Positions 21,828-33,878 are shown, counted from the stretch's first letter. The stretch: 64,000 nucleotides of DNA from Hygrocybe punicea (GCA_963556145.1 OY744461.1:930001-994000), one strand, 5' to 3'. The notes: generated by a model from the sequence alone, not told the origin. Numbers and translations: made by a program.

Positions 21828-24800
21828 GAGCCTATCCTGCAGGGCCTTTCAGCCAGCTATATTTGTGTGCCCAATAAGAGAATGTCAAAAGATATGTAAA
21901 TCATCAGGAGGACTCACACAACATCTGCACTCAGCACATCCTAAATTCCGGGCTCGCCATCGACATAGTCCATCACCTACCTCACCACCACGTCGGCATT
22001 CTTCTCCACCCCAGGATGTTCCACAATGATCAGCATCACCTGAGCATGCAGCAGAGATGTCTGGCTCACCTCCAATGCCACCTGTGGGTTCACCTGAGCC
22101 CAACTTGGAGTCACCTTCTGGGTCACCATCACCTCAAACCAGTCATCACTATCCTGCTGCTCAGGCTCTCAATATCAACATGCATCCAATTATTGATGGC
22201 ACCCCATGCAATGTTCAGGGAATGGACCTTCTACCAGGTTCCCCTCCTCCCCCACATGAGGAGCGTGCCATTGATGATTATTAACCATACAACAGTCGTG
22301 CTGAATTTGAGTTTGCTGAATTTATATTTGCTGAGGAGCAAATGTCAGCTGCAAAGCTTGACAAGCACCTTAACAATTTGGCAGCTCTCTATCCTGATTC
22401 CGATCCTCCGTTTGCGGATCACAAGGAGATGTATTCAGTCATTGATGCAACAAGAGAGGGTGATGTGCCCTGGCAGTCATTTTCTGTCTCATATGATGGT
22501 GAACTTCCAGATGATGAGGCTGGTGAAGTCCCTTCATGGATGACTGCAAAGTATGATGTTTGGTTTTGTGATCCACTTCTTGCCATGGAGCAACAAATTG
22601 GAAATCCGGACTTTGCCACAGAAATGGACTTTGCACCAAAACAAGTCTTTGACAAAGGGAACAAGCATCAATATACTGATCTCATGTCTGGTAACTGGGC
22701 ATGGCAGCAAGTGGTATGGTATTTGTTATCTTTGAACAAGGTTGCTGATATAATGCACCAGGACAAAATTGCTGAAGATGAAGAAACACATGGATCGATG
22801 TTTGTTCCTGTGGTCCTTGGCAGTGACAAGACTACAGTCTCTGTTGCTACAGGCAACAATGAGTATTACCCACTCTATGCATCAATAGGAAATGTCCACA
22901 ATAATGTGCGCCGTGCCCATCGCAATGCTGTTTCTGTCATTGGATTCTTGGCACTGCCAAAGAGTAAGTGACAGTCATTTTAGATTTCTGCTTTGGATTC
23001 TAACAGCTAGGTTAGCCACAAAGGATCACCAAGCTGATTCTGATTTTCGGAAGTTCCGGCGCCAACTTTTTCATTCTTCTCTGCACCAGATTCTATTGCC
23101 ATTGCGTCCACATATGTCAGTACCAAGGGTGACACGATGTAGTGATGGACACTTTCGACGTGTCGTTTATGGCTTGGGTCCATATATTGCAGATTATCCA
23201 GAACAGAGTCTACTCTCCTGCACTGTCCAGGGGTGGTGCCCACGGTGTGTAAAGTTTGACTTTCAAGTAATGCCTACTTTCTAAACCTGCAACAGTTGCA
23301 CAGCAATGCCTGAGGATCTTGATGGACAAGCTGGGCACCAATCGCATGAACACACTAATGTTCTCCTGGGGGCTTGCAGTCTAGATGAGCTTTGGAATAA
23401 TTATGGAATTGTTGGAGACCTGATTGTAAGCATTGTGTAATTTACAACCATCTAAAGCTAATATATTTGTATAGCCATTCACAGTGGGATTCCCATGTGC
23501 TGATATTCATGAACTGTTATCTCCAGATATCCTTCATCAGCTTATCAAAGGCACTTTCAAGGACCATCTTGTGGATTGGGTTGTGGAATATATTAAGATT
23601 TCTCACCCTCCACAAGAAGCTAATAAAATATTAGCTGATATTGACAGACAGTGACTGCTAATCATGATGTTCATTTAAGAGATTCTAATCCTAAACTAGG
23701 ATTGCTGCTGCACCACCATTTCCTGGGCTGCGCCGCTTTCCAGATGGTCGTGGGTTTAAGCAATGGACAGGTGATGACTCAAAGGCTTTGATGAAGGTGT
23801 GTTCTCAATTTGGATTTTGATGTACAATGCCAGATGATATAAAATCAGGTTTTTATTCCTGCCATTGCTGGCCATGTTCCAAGTGAAATGGTCAAAGCCA
23901 TCAGCACTTTCACTGAATTTTGCTATCTTGTACGACGTGAAATTATCAGTGAGGATACTCTGCAGTCCATTGATGCAGCAGTTGATTCCTTCCATAATTT
24001 CTGAGAGATATTTCGGACTGTTGGTGTACGACCAGATGGTTTTTCTCTTCCTCATCAACACTCTCTCATTCACTATCACTGACTTATTCAAATATTTGGT
24101 GCTCCAAATGGACTTTGCTCATCAATAACTGAATCCAAACATATCAAGGCTGTCAAAAAACCTTGGCGGAGATCCAGTCGGAACCATGCTCTAGGACAGA
24201 TGCTTCTCACAAACCGGCGACTTGACAAACTTGCTGCAGCACAAGTTGACTTCACAGCTCGTGGGATGATGCAAGGCCATGGTTTTGCATTGCCTCAGCC
24301 ACAACTAAATATCATTCTTGAGAATGATGAAGACATGGACCAGGGGGCTGATGAGCATCCAAAATGTCTGGGAGAAGTCAAGCTAGCAAAGACCGTAACA
24401 CTTGGTGGGTATTTTCTCTGTTTAAATTGATAGTTCTCAATATCTGTACAGCTTGGGATTATCCTAGAGATCCAGTTCGACTTGGAGAACATATTGGGCA
24501 GCCAGAGCTTCCAACACTCATTCGGCGCTTCCTCTATGACCAGCTCAATCCTAACTCAGAGGTTTCAGGTCAGGATATTGATCTGGATCAGTGTCCAAAA
24601 ATTTCTGGGCATAGCGTTTATGCCTATCCTTCCGCTGTTGCAACATTCCATGCTCCAAGTGACTTGTCTGGGAGACATGGAATGCATCATGAGAGGATAC
24701 ATGCAGTTTCTTCATGGCGACATGGACCTCCTCGCTATGATTGTGTTTTTGTTGAAAAGGATCCAGAACAAGAAGGTTTTCAAGGATTGCATGCAGCACG

Positions 24801-25115
24801 TGTTTTTCTTTTTTTTCTTTCACCTATCACTCTGTTTCTTATCCTTGTGCACTAGTTCATTGGTTTTCACCAGTTGACCACAGACCATGTGAAGATACTG
24901 GTTTGTGGATTGTTGAACCTGATATTCTTCATGATGGGACTCCACTCAAAGCTGTTATTCATCTAGAATGTATTCTTCGCAGTGCACATCTTATTGGTGT
25001 GGCTGGAGAAGATTTTCTTCCTCAAAATTTTTCTTGTCATGACTCACTGGATGCATTCCAAGCTTTTTATGTTAACAAGTATGCTGATCATCATTCAAAT
25101 GAAATTGCATTTTGA
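21828..25115 (+). pseudogene. Plavaka-family transposase (CACTA-like), decayed
   Basis: The start ATG is at 21828. The N-terminus holds a C2H2 finger (CPIRECQKICKSSGGLTQH). After a proline-rich linker come hallmark Plavaka blocks: GSDKTTVSVATGNNEYYPLY, IGNVHNNVRRAHRNAV, then CSDGHFRRVVYGLGPYIADY, VQGWCPRC, and downstream HLVDWVVEYI and the C-terminal RVFLFF segment. In-frame stops are TGA at 22027-22029 and TAA at 22282-22284; further exons to 25115 are separated by short introns (for example after 22963) or frameshifts. Plavaka elements are basidiomycete DDE transposons related to CACTA. The copy cannot encode a functional enzyme as it stands. Terminal repeats were not recognised. Confidence 0.9.
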
Positions 25116-25465
25116 TTCAGCAACATGAAACAATAAGTGATCTGAACACATTGATAAGGTGGATAAATGAACTAACAGCATGTGGCAGAGCATGCACACC
25201 ACCAGCTCATTGTGTTGTACATGTTATAATGTGCTGGCCAATTGTGTCAAGCAGGGAAATGCAGGTACCAGCTGTGGCACTGGCACTAGTGATGGCCCTA
25301 GCACAGGGAAAAAATGGCACCAGCAATGTCAGCGGAGGATGAAAAATGATGGCATCGCAAGGGGAAAGCAGAGGCACTTAGCTGATTATTCCTTTTCTCT
25401 GAAAATGTATGGCAGCCATGCCCTTCGACCTTCCCGTGCTGTCACGGTGGTGTGTTATTGGGTCC

Positions 25466-25580
25466 AGGTTTGAGGAGGGGTGAACTAGAGAGCAGGGATT
25501 CAGAAGAGAGGGAGTTTTGCTGGGTGGTGCAGGATATGCATAATAGGTTCATTGTGAGTTGTCAGCGGAAGTCCAGGTTG
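25466..25580. repeat. direct repeat copy 1 (cyclin upstream sequence)
   Basis: About 115 bases starting CAGGTTTGAGGAGGGGTGAA match 29711-29845 with few differences. In the second place the sequence lies upstream of the cyclin pseudogene; here it abuts its 3' end, suggesting an old tandem duplication. Confidence 0.7.
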
Positions 25581-25902
25581 ACTATATTTGGGTGTGGAAG
25601 AAAGAAAAACTTGCTTTGGAGCATCATGGGGTTGGTGGGGGCATAAGGCGTTCCATAGGGGTACGTGAAAACCCTCTCCCCGATAGGTGGTAACACCTTG
25701 AAGTTCTCGTTTGTGAGAATGAAGCAGCCATTTGCGCCAAACGTACCAGTAGGCTCATCGATGAAGCTCGCCATGTGAATCGTGTGATCCCCACCTGAAG
25801 ATTCGGTCAACGAAGGAGAAAAAGTCAGTGTTGGTGTCGCCACATTGTTTGGACTTGAGCCGAATTGTTCTGCATTCACTGGAGTATATATTGGGGGGCC
25901 GG

Positions 25903-26054
25903 TGGACTAGTGGATTGTAGCCACTAGTCCAGTGATCACGTGACCTTCCCACGATTCAATGCAGTAGATAGCCCTGTTTGGTAGTCAGTAGAGTTCTAGA
26001 TTTAGCCTTAGCTTCCGAGCCCTGCGATCCGCTCGAGGACACTCTACGTGTCCA
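25903..26054 (+). repeat. left LTR of LTR-1
   Basis: TG...CA ends. The first 29 bases form a perfect 11-bp hairpin (TGGACTAGTGG with CCACTAGTCCA), and the last bases form a 6-bp hairpin (GGACAC with GTGTCC). An E-box-like palindrome GATCACGTGACC lies inside. Confidence 0.9.
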
Positions 26055-26057
26055 TCG

Positions 26058-26080
26058 TGGTGATGAGAGCGCGATTCGAG
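26058..26080 (+). other. primer-binding site of LTR-1
   Basis: TGGTGATGAGAGCGCGATTC is complementary to a tRNA 3' end: CCA tail, acceptor stem and a T-loop GAATC-type sequence. The identical core TGGTGATGAGAGCG is found at the same place in LTR-2. Which tRNA cannot be decided here. Confidence 0.7.
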
Positions 26081-26278
26081 CTTTAACATGCCGACTTAGT
26101 CTTTTTTCTCAAGTGCTTGCATCTTTCTTGGCGTCTCTGAGTCTCTGCGTCTGTGTCTTTGCATTTTGCGTCCTGCATCTCTACGTTTTGCGTCCTGCGT
26201 CTCTGTGTTTTGCTTTTTACACTCTTCATTCTCGCGTTTTACATTTGCATCACACTTTTCTCGATTTTCGCAATCCAC

Positions 26279-28080
26279 ATGCCTGGCCCGAGCAAAAAGC
26301 ACCCGCGAAGAAAAAGAAAGCCACGTCCCACGCCGAGCCCACTCCAGCTATCAATAACATCGCTAGCTCCAGCGAATCGCCTACTACAAACAAATATACT
26401 GAAGGATATAAGCAAAATGTCTGCGAAGTGGCCATCAACAAATTTATCGTAACAGAAGACAAAATACTCGCGCTTACCGAGTTCTTTTATGTTGCATTCG
26501 GTCTAGGATGGCTCACTGCAGATGCGAAGTCAACAGAAGACGCTAAAAAAGAAGCAGAAAGCCGACGAAATGCATATGCAGCAGGCAGGAATGATGGCTA
26601 CGCACAAGGGCATGCAAACGGATTCGAAGCTGGCCAAGATTTGGGCTATTAAGATGGATACGAAGAAGGGCATTCAGCAGTAAACGCAACCCAATGCAAG
26701 CCGCTGCCCAGCATGTCTGCGTCGACCCAAACGATTCCACCCGCCAGCGTTTCTGTCTCAGCACAGACAGATTCGATGCCAGAGACGGCGCCCACCGCAA
26801 CCCAGACAGAACCATGTACCAGCACCCCGGTATCCACACAAACGACGCCGCAAAATTACACATCAATGGCCATACAAGTGTCGCTGGCCCCCACCTATGC
26901 ATTCCCAACGAAGACGACGCACCACGCGTCAAAGTCAGCCCAAATGACCCCACACGCCTTCGTGTTCACGTCAGTACAAACGGACGAGCCGCAAACGCAT
27001 CCACCAGCACCCAGTGCACATAAGAACGCTCACATGGCCCCACGCACATGCGGAAACGCATCTCAGCAGGCTCCAGCTCACCCACCCTCACCAAAAATGA
27101 CGCCCGCCACACCGGAACGTGCCACATCACCAGGCCCACCGCGTATCGCAGTGCCAGCCCACGCACACGCGTTGAGAACGGCCCCACGCATCTCAACACG
27201 CCCCCTGTTGCCCAGCACCAACCGCGAGACTCGCCGTACCCCAGCACCTGCCCGAACGAACCCACCTCTCGAAGAAACACCACCTCCGCCAAGAAACGCG
27301 TCCATACGCGTCACAGCATATAATCCCACCATGCTGGCCCACGTTCACGCTCCAAAAATGACAGCATTTGCGCTGGATTGCGCCACGTCACCGCCAGATA
27401 CCCCAATGCGTGCCCAGCTGCCCAACACCCAACAGGAGACACGCCACATGTTTGCGTTCGCCCCAGACCCTGCACCTGTGAAGGAAAACGCATCCAAATG
27501 CGTTCCAGACCGCGATTCCACTGTACCAATGCCAGGGCCCGACCGATCCACGCCCGTGCCAGCCCATAGCCACAACGTCGCTGTCCAGACACCGCAACTG
27601 CGAACGACGAGGCCGAACGACGTCGAAACACGGCCCAGCGTGTACGCGGACGAAGGGAATGAGAGGGAGGGAGAGAGCACGAAGAAGGAGGAGACGACGA
27701 CGCTGAGAGCAGGCGAGACGGGCGAGGACGCCCCAAAGACGAACGGGGGCATGCACCGAGGCGACAACGAGACGGACCAAGAGGAGGCCGTGGACGGCCC
27801 CGTTCGTGTGCCCAACCTTGCCCCAACGTCTACGCCGACACAACCTACGCGATTCAACTGGGCTGAAGACGCCGCGACGATCCTGCTTCGCCCCCTTTTC
27901 CCAGCCAAATACCCACCTCGTGACCTTTCAAGCCTCTGCTCCAACAACCGACGACCCTTTGCCACCCTTCAACGTCGTATTCGACAATGCCATGCACCCC
28001 CTCGACCTCGCTGTACATACACAAGACCACCTGGTCCAGCATTCACACAATCCCACCCGTCTGGCATCACACCTGGCTGA
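26279..28080 (+). pseudogene. proline/threonine-rich ORF of LTR-1
   Basis: The ATG at 26279 gives MPGPSKK, then a one-base shift in an A-run moves into the long frame that continues to 28080, broken once by TAA (26650-26652). After a lysine-rich start comes a glycine/tyrosine repeat (GRNDGYAQGHANGFEAGQDL), then about 450 residues rich in Pro, Thr, Ala and His with no recognisable domain. A Gag-like structural role is only inferred from its position between primer-binding site and purine tract. Base use is GC- and CCA-rich, unlike the neighbouring DNA. Confidence 0.6.
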
Positions 28081-28340
28081 CCCATCTTCACAAAGCCTTT
28101 CCGCACAACATACCCAACTGCCCCGAGATCTACCTGTCTTGACTGGGACCAGGACCCTCATCTCTCAGACTTGAGTAGGGCTCTCCAGGCCCTAGGTTGG
28201 AAGAGACCAAGGTAGACTTTAGTTGTCTTTGATTCATTTGATTCTCTTGTGTCACTGCTTTTACCCCATCCCCATCTTTGTTCTTTCCCTTTTCTTTTCC
28301 TTTTCTTTTTCTTTCCTTTCTCTTTCTCTTTTCTTCCCAC

Positions 28341-28374
28341 TGGCAGCGGGGACGCTGCCATTTTGGAGGGAGGT
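28341..28374 (+). other. hairpin and polypurine tract of LTR-1
   Basis: TGGCAGCG (28341-28348), loop GGGA, CGCTGCCA (28353-28360) form a perfect 8-bp stem. A purine-rich stretch (28364-28373) follows just before the right LTR. LTR-2 has the same arrangement with a different stem sequence. Confidence 0.7.
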
Positions 28375-28377
28375 GCA

Positions 28378-28529
28378 TGGACTAGTGGATTGTAGCCACT
28401 AGTCCAGTGATCACGTGACCTTCCCACGGTTCGATGCAGTAGATAGCCCTGTTTGGTAGTCAGTAGAGTTCTAGATTTAGCCTTAGCTTCCGAGCCCTGC
28501 GATCCGCTTGAGGACACTCTACGTGTCCA
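28378..28529 (+). repeat. right LTR of LTR-1
   Basis: Same 152 bases as the left LTR apart from three transitions. It is followed by the CCGG target duplication at 28530-28533. Confidence 0.9.
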
Positions 28530-29710
28530 CCGGTCATCATTGTCATATGCATCGGTGTCGTGGTTGTCATTGTGTCATATCCCATTGACGGTGCTTCGAG
28601 GGGAGGTTCTCTTGGTTTCAGGGATTGAGAATATTGCATCGTCATAGACGATGGTATCTGTTCCGCTAATCCGCTCGCTGGAAGCATCGCACAACGTGCG
28701 AGGCCTCTCACGCTGAGCGTGGTTGAAGACAGAAGGTCAATGATATGCAGTTCCGTCTGTAGTCTCTTCGTCAATTTGGAAACTGCCATCAGATTGCTGT
28801 CACTGTGACATCTGACAACAGTCCGTATGACGATGTTTGGTGCTGATGTGGAGGCCGCTGGCGATGGTAGTGGTGTTTTGCCAACCCAAAGCCGCCACTC
28901 AGGAGCATTGCCCAGGGCCCGCTCACATTGTCCAATTTCGCGGGGAGGAAGACCGGACAATTTTGCCCACGCTCAATTTGATGAGAGAAGCTAAGAAGGC
29001 CCTGCGAGGGCACAAAAGAGGTGAGGGTGATGGAGGGAGTGGCAGTAGTGGTGGACTAGGCACTTTAGGTTGCCTTGAAGAGTCTTGCGAGGTCGGGTGA
29101 GTTTGTAGATTCAACAACGAGCACGAATCATCCTTTTCTGCCACATATGGTTCGCCATGGGGGTCTGAGCTGCCGACAGAGTCAAGAACCATGTCGACCT
29201 CACCCTGAGCAATACGATCAGCCAACTGAACCTCTCCCTTGATACCATCGCCTATCTGCTCGCGTTGGACCAAATCGGGGACCTTGGAACGGATAGCTTC
29301 CAGATAACATAAAACTGTCTGTAGGACACTTCCGGATGTGTGTGAGCACCAGAGCACCTTGCGCACAAAGCCCTTGATGGGGACCAGATTACTGCGAGAT
29401 TGGGCGCTAGACGCACTTTGGTCACTGTTAGAGAGAGGTGAAGAGGAGGCAGAAGATGCTGGGGTATTCAAGTAAGACACGGGAGGCAAGCGAGAGGGAG
29501 AGAAGCAGGCAGAGCACTATAGGGTTGCCAGCGGACCCTGGTGCGAGTGGCGGGGGGAGCCCTATGGGTGAGAGAGTGGGAGAATGTGTGCATGTACCAG
29601 AAGAGAGTAAATTGAGCTGGGGAGAGGGAGCAGAGACGGTTAAGAGGAGAGTTATTAACGAGGTGATTGTGACAGTTTCAAACGATCATGGACAGAGTGA
29701 AAATAAAGAG

Positions 29711-29845
29711 ATTTTCAGGTTTGAGGAGGGGTGAACTAGAGAGCAGGGATTCAGAAGAGAGAGAGTTTTGCTGGGCGGTGTGGGATATGCATAAAAGGTT
29801 CATTGTGAGTTGTGGAGTCAGCGGAAGTCCAGGTCGGATGACTTG
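29711..29845. repeat. direct repeat copy 2 (upstream of cyclin)
   Basis: Matches 25466-25580. It lies in the upstream, pyrimidine-rich (minus strand) region of the cyclin pseudogene. Confidence 0.7.
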
Positions 29846-29855
29846 GACGATCCGG

Positions 29856-30452
29856 TGTGACGGCGAGTTCGGTTGTAGACCCGAAACTGGAATCTATGAA
29901 AGTGGTGATCAGCTAAGAAGTGATCAGAGGAGTTTAATGTCTTTGTAGTGTCTAGTCAATCCAACCCGAATCCAGGGTTCTGGATCAGAGGGGAAGTGAA
30001 GGGAGTGGAGTACGAAGACTAATATGGAGATGATACAAAGCGAGGACTAAGAAATAGAACTGAAGGGGAGCGATAACCTGTATTTTCTATATAGTTTGTA
30101 GTATAAGAGTACATCTTTTATACTACTGGGAGTGATCCTGTGCTGTAGTAACCATGTACTACAAGCGAAGGCTGTAACTGATGGTAGAGAGGTGGAGCGG
30201 AGTATAGGAGGAATGATGCTATGTACTAAGTAACGGGAAATGAAGATATATCATATGTAACTATGTACGTAGTGATTCCGGGTCGTTAGAGACATCGCAT
30301 CTTGAGTAGGAATGATTCCGGAGGCGGAATCCAGAGCGGAATCGACGGAGAGAACCGGAATCGGGCGGAATCAACGATACGTGAATGGGAATGGACGGGG
30401 ACGAAGTGGGATATGAAGAGGATTCGGGTCTAGACAGCCCGGAGCCTCTACA
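29856..30452. mobile_element. solo LTR, 597 bases
   Basis: It begins TGTGACGGCG and ends GCCTCTACA, and is flanked by CCGG on both sides (29852-29855; 30453-30456). There is no internal coding region. The end CTCTACA is shared with the solo LTR at 43224-43987, so they may be distant relatives. Confidence 0.8.
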
Positions 30453-30456
30453 CCGG

Positions 30457-31380
30457 TTTATAAAGTCTTTACTTGAAAAAGACTTTGTGGGCCCAGGACA
30501 GCGAGTGGGTGTTGGTTTGCTGCAGAATCAGAAAGCTGAGGGGTTTTAGGGACAAGCCAAGGTGAGAATTGACAGGTTGAACTGGGAGTGGTTGCCAGCT
30601 GCTGGGTCGCCACCGTCGCCATCCTGGTTTTGTATCCTCACAGCCATACGTTATCACCAGCACTGGTGCCAAGCCAGCCCCTTGGTGGGCACCATGTTGC
30701 CGTCATTGTCGTTGATGCGCTACCCCATACCCAACCTTTAGGCAAAACCGCGGGTTAACCTGAACATGCCTAGCCTTTTGTACAGCTGCATGTGATAAGA
30801 TTCCAGATATGATATGAGATTGAGATCGGTGGGGGCACCATGACATCGAAAGCACCCCCAATCTCCGATTGTGCCTGGATGACTAAGTGGCTCCCCGGAG
30901 TGCCAAATAGAATAAGCCTTCATTTTTACCCTCCATTTTTCCTGTCACCATCACCTCAAAACCCCTTCCTCATGTCCCTATTTCTACCTCCCCTTGTATC
31001 ACCTTGTTGGCCAAGGACTCTTGACTGAAAGTAGATAGATTTTTGTACCATAAAAACGGTAACTGCCATATCAAAATAAGAAGTCCAGTTCCCCTTTTCC
31101 CCTCACTCGGAGGCCACTTCATAGTACAATAATATTATCATACGACTCATTGGCACTCACTACTTGTTCTCCACATTTCTCGTGACTTTCTTCCTATACC
31201 ACTCATCACCTGACACCCAACCCACCATACCCAACACCGTCAGTATCGTCAGGCTACACCAGCTTAATTAGATTTTTGTAGTACTTGCTTGGCAGCTTCC
31301 CCTTTTACTCCGTTCATCATCTTACTGAAGCTAGATACTGACTATTCCACTTTCACTTCCATACTGATCCCTTAGGTTCT
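30457..31380. other. no gene recognised
   Basis: Only short ORFs without recognisable motifs are present. The right part (31000-31380) is pyrimidine-rich on the plus strand and leads into the decayed locus that follows. Confidence 0.35.
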
Positions 31381-32708
31381 TCATCATCCAGAACCACCTG
31401 ACAATTGCCATTACAACAAGAAGGAGACCACATTTGAGGCCCATCCAGACTATATCAGATGTCCCACTGTGCACCCTGCTGTGAGTATCATGCTCACCAG
31501 AAGTGATGACATGACTATCAAAGCTTAGGATTGAGAAGCATGAATCCCTATACCCAAAACCAACAAGTGTTCTCTGGCAATCTCCAGATGATCCAGGAAG
31601 ATGTTATTACAGAAGGTTCCCAAATTCCTGCCACCATCAAAGAAATTGGAACCACTGATACCTTTGTGACATCGCTTATCCACTTGCCCAATTGCTGCTT
31701 TGTAACTGTTTTGCATGGCAAAATTCATTTGGGAATAGTATTTCATTTCACTTGGGGACCTGATTCCAACACCTACACTGTCCTGGAGAGTCATGTCAAA
31801 CTAAAACATATACAAACTTCTGAGAGCATGAAGGTGCTGTAAAAGGAGTGGGTAGCTGGAGCATGGATGCATTACATGGAGAGATGTTACTTGGAGCACA
31901 TGATGCTGGATTCATTGTGTTCTGGGATTGTGTTCTGTTCAGGAACAGGGTCATTGGTAGCCATCACAGAGGACTTGCTGTGCTTTGACAGGGATGCTTA
32001 CAATGCAAAGTTGGACGAAGATGTGGAAATTACAAATGGAGGCATTGAGGAGGCATTTATTTGATCTCATTACATAGCTCACTGAGAAGTTTGTCCCACT
32101 AAACTCTCCTTGTACCATGCTGACTTATTTACAGTGTGAAAACAGCAAAATGACAGCCACAAACAGGCTCTGCTATTTCATTGGCAAAGAATCTTACACT
32201 ATCAGCCCCTTTCACATGTCAGTCTCATCCGATTTCTTTTTCCATTGCAATTTTAGAAGGAGACCACAGACCAATGTTTATAATGGGCTACATCCTGTTG
32301 CACAACCACATTTAACAGACAAGAACATTAACATCTCCAGCTACACTTTCTCTCTTAGGCTTGGCCTATTTGGGCCCAGCTTGGCCTGGTTCATGGTCTC
32401 AGGCCAGGCCATGCACACCACTACTCTGAGTATTGTAGAGTACCAGACCACTGTCCTGTGCAATGATATGAATGTGGCCACAGAGATACTACCCTACCTT
32501 CCCAAAGAGCAGCTCAATAAGGTTGTATAGTTCCTTGGGGGACAAGGTTCATGCTTTTTTTTCTTCCTATTGCTCAACAACAAGGGTAACACTACAATCA
32601 GACCTCGGGGAACTCACCTTCCAAGTAACAACAGATCCAAATCATGAATTTGACCCCAGGCTCTCACTCCAGCTTGATGATCTGAACACCACCACAGATA
32701 TGGCATGA
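31380..32708 (+). pseudogene. decayed multi-exon locus, family not recognised
   Basis: Collinear plus-strand ORFs follow each other: 31380-31500 (HYNKKETTFEAHPDYIRCPT), 31531-31842, 31867-32064 in the same frame, then 32117-32530 and 32472-32708 in other frames. Blocks such as CSGTGSLVAITEDLLCFDR and SSYTFSLRLGLFGPSLAWF look like remnants of one protein, ending in an acidic tail. Stops and frame changes make it non-functional, unless several introns are hidden. I cannot assign a family or function. Confidence 0.45.
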
Positions 32709-32901
32709 AGTGTTCCTAAGCTTAAGCCTGAGCCAAGCAACCCCAGGAGAATGGTAGGGCACCAGCATGCCAGCATGGCCAGAACCAAGACTGGCACCAG
32801 TGCTACCAGTCCCATGCTGGCACCAGCACCAGCTTGAGCACTAGCAACAGGCCAGGCACCAGAGACTGGCACCTGGTGATATCTCTAAAGTTGCTCTATA
32901 T

Positions 32902-33878
32902 TAGTGTTGCCATAGTTCCAAACCTAGCCAAACCCAGTTCAAACCCCGAACTGAACCCTAGGTTCAGCCTAAGTTCAGCCAAGTGCTGAACCAGACTGTG
33001 GGTTCAGTTCAGGGTTTCAAGGCCCACCAGATTTCCTGAACAGCTCCAAACCATGTCCAAACCATGAACACGGATATTTTTAAGGTATTTATTTTATTTG
33101 CTTTTCATATTTCTTTACTTACTTTTTCATGTTAAACAGTATCATGTGACCATTGTAGCCTTCACGCAACACAGCAACCTCAATGTGATGAACACAACAT
33201 TGTGTTGTGTTCAACCCAAGGTAAGGTTCTATAATTTCTTAACTTTACTGATGTTATCTGCGACAGGCAACTTGACCACAACCACATCATGACCACACCA
33301 CCACCTTGGCACAGAATGGATGCCAACACCAACGCAATGCCAATGGATGTGGGACAGCCGCAACACCACCACCACCACCACCACCACCACCAGCAGTGGC
33401 AATGGCAATGGCAATGGCAATTGCAACCAGGCAATGATGACGGCAATGGCCAGCAGCAGCAGCAATGGAAGCAGCAGTGCCAGCAGCAATGGCAATGGCA
33501 GCAGTAGCAGCAGCAGCAGCAGCAGCAGCAGCAGTGCCAGCAACAATGGCAGCAGCAGTAGTGGCAGCAGCAGCGGCAACAGTAATGGCAGCAGCAGCAA
33601 TGGCAGCAGCCACAGCCACATCCCCCCACCAACAGTGACACTGAAGTGCAGTGCCGTATCTATTGATACATGTCTGCCATTCATGAGGAGAATGGAGCTT
33701 CTGGGGTGAGCCCACCTTGGTCTGGGTTTCAGACTGCATCTGAACCCAGACCAAATGCAGGGAGACAGTTTGAAGCCATCTGTCCAGGTTTGGCCCTGTG
33801 CCAAACCAGGCTTGAAGTTCAGTTTGTGGTTTTGCCAAAAAGGCTTGGACCGAACCAAACTGAACTTCAGCAACACTA
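32902..33878. mobile_element. non-autonomous hAT-like element with microsatellite
   Basis: The left end TAGTGTTGCCATAG and right end ...GCAACACTA are inverted repeats of the hAT type. The flanks CTCTATAT (32894-32901) and CTCTGTAG (33879-33886) match at 6 of 8 positions, fitting an aged 8-base target duplication. Subterminal regions are full of GGTTCAG/CTGAACC motifs. There is no transposase. Confidence 0.65.
33361..33620. repeat. CAC, GGCAAT and CAG microsatellites
   Basis: The order is (CAC)n at 33364-33392, GGCAAT repeats, then CAG/CAA-type repeats over about 150 bases. Open frames here encode only homopolymer-like Ser, Gln or Leu/Cys runs and are not genes. Confidence 0.9.

Larger units (their letters stand above)
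25903..28529 (+). mobile_element. non-autonomous LTR retrotransposon LTR-1
   Basis: The 152-base LTRs (25903-26054 and 28378-28529) start TGGACTAG and end GTGTCCA and differ at 3 positions, all transitions. Flanking CCGG (25899-25902; 28530-28533) is a 4-base target duplication. A primer-binding site starts 3 bases inside (26058), and a purine tract precedes the right LTR. There is no protease, reverse transcriptase or integrase, only one proline/threonine-rich ORF. It would need enzymes from an autonomous partner. It is inserted in the C-terminal exon of a cyclin gene, in the opposite orientation. Confidence 0.9.
25562..29489 (-). pseudogene. Pcl-type (PHO85-like) cyclin, split by an LTR element
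   Basis: The frame from about 29489 (no ATG found; upstream residues are continuous) encodes a Ser/Pro-rich leader, then LVPIKGFVRKVLWCSH and SGSVLQTVLCYLEAIR, then after a proline-rich insert CPRRAFLASLI and LSGLPPREIGQCERALG with WRLWVGK, the order seen in fungal Pcl cyclins that partner PHO85-like kinases. Between ASLI and AWAKLSG about a dozen codons are missing, the frame shifts and a TGA precedes AWAKLSG. The C-terminal exon is then cut by the LTR element 25903-28529. Removing it with one CCGG copy restores a continuous reading frame from 28534 to 25902, ending at 25562. This is a dead gene or dead duplicate. Confidence 0.75.

Noticed and set aside
27311..27826. Long reverse-strand ORFs opposite the LTR-1 ORF (150-206 codons)
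   Set aside because: They are shadows of a GC-rich, stop-poor frame; there are no motifs and the composition mirrors the forward ORF.
33180..33641. Cysteine/histidine-rich and leucine-rich reverse ORFs
   Set aside because: They are translations of CAG/CAC microsatellites, not real proteins.
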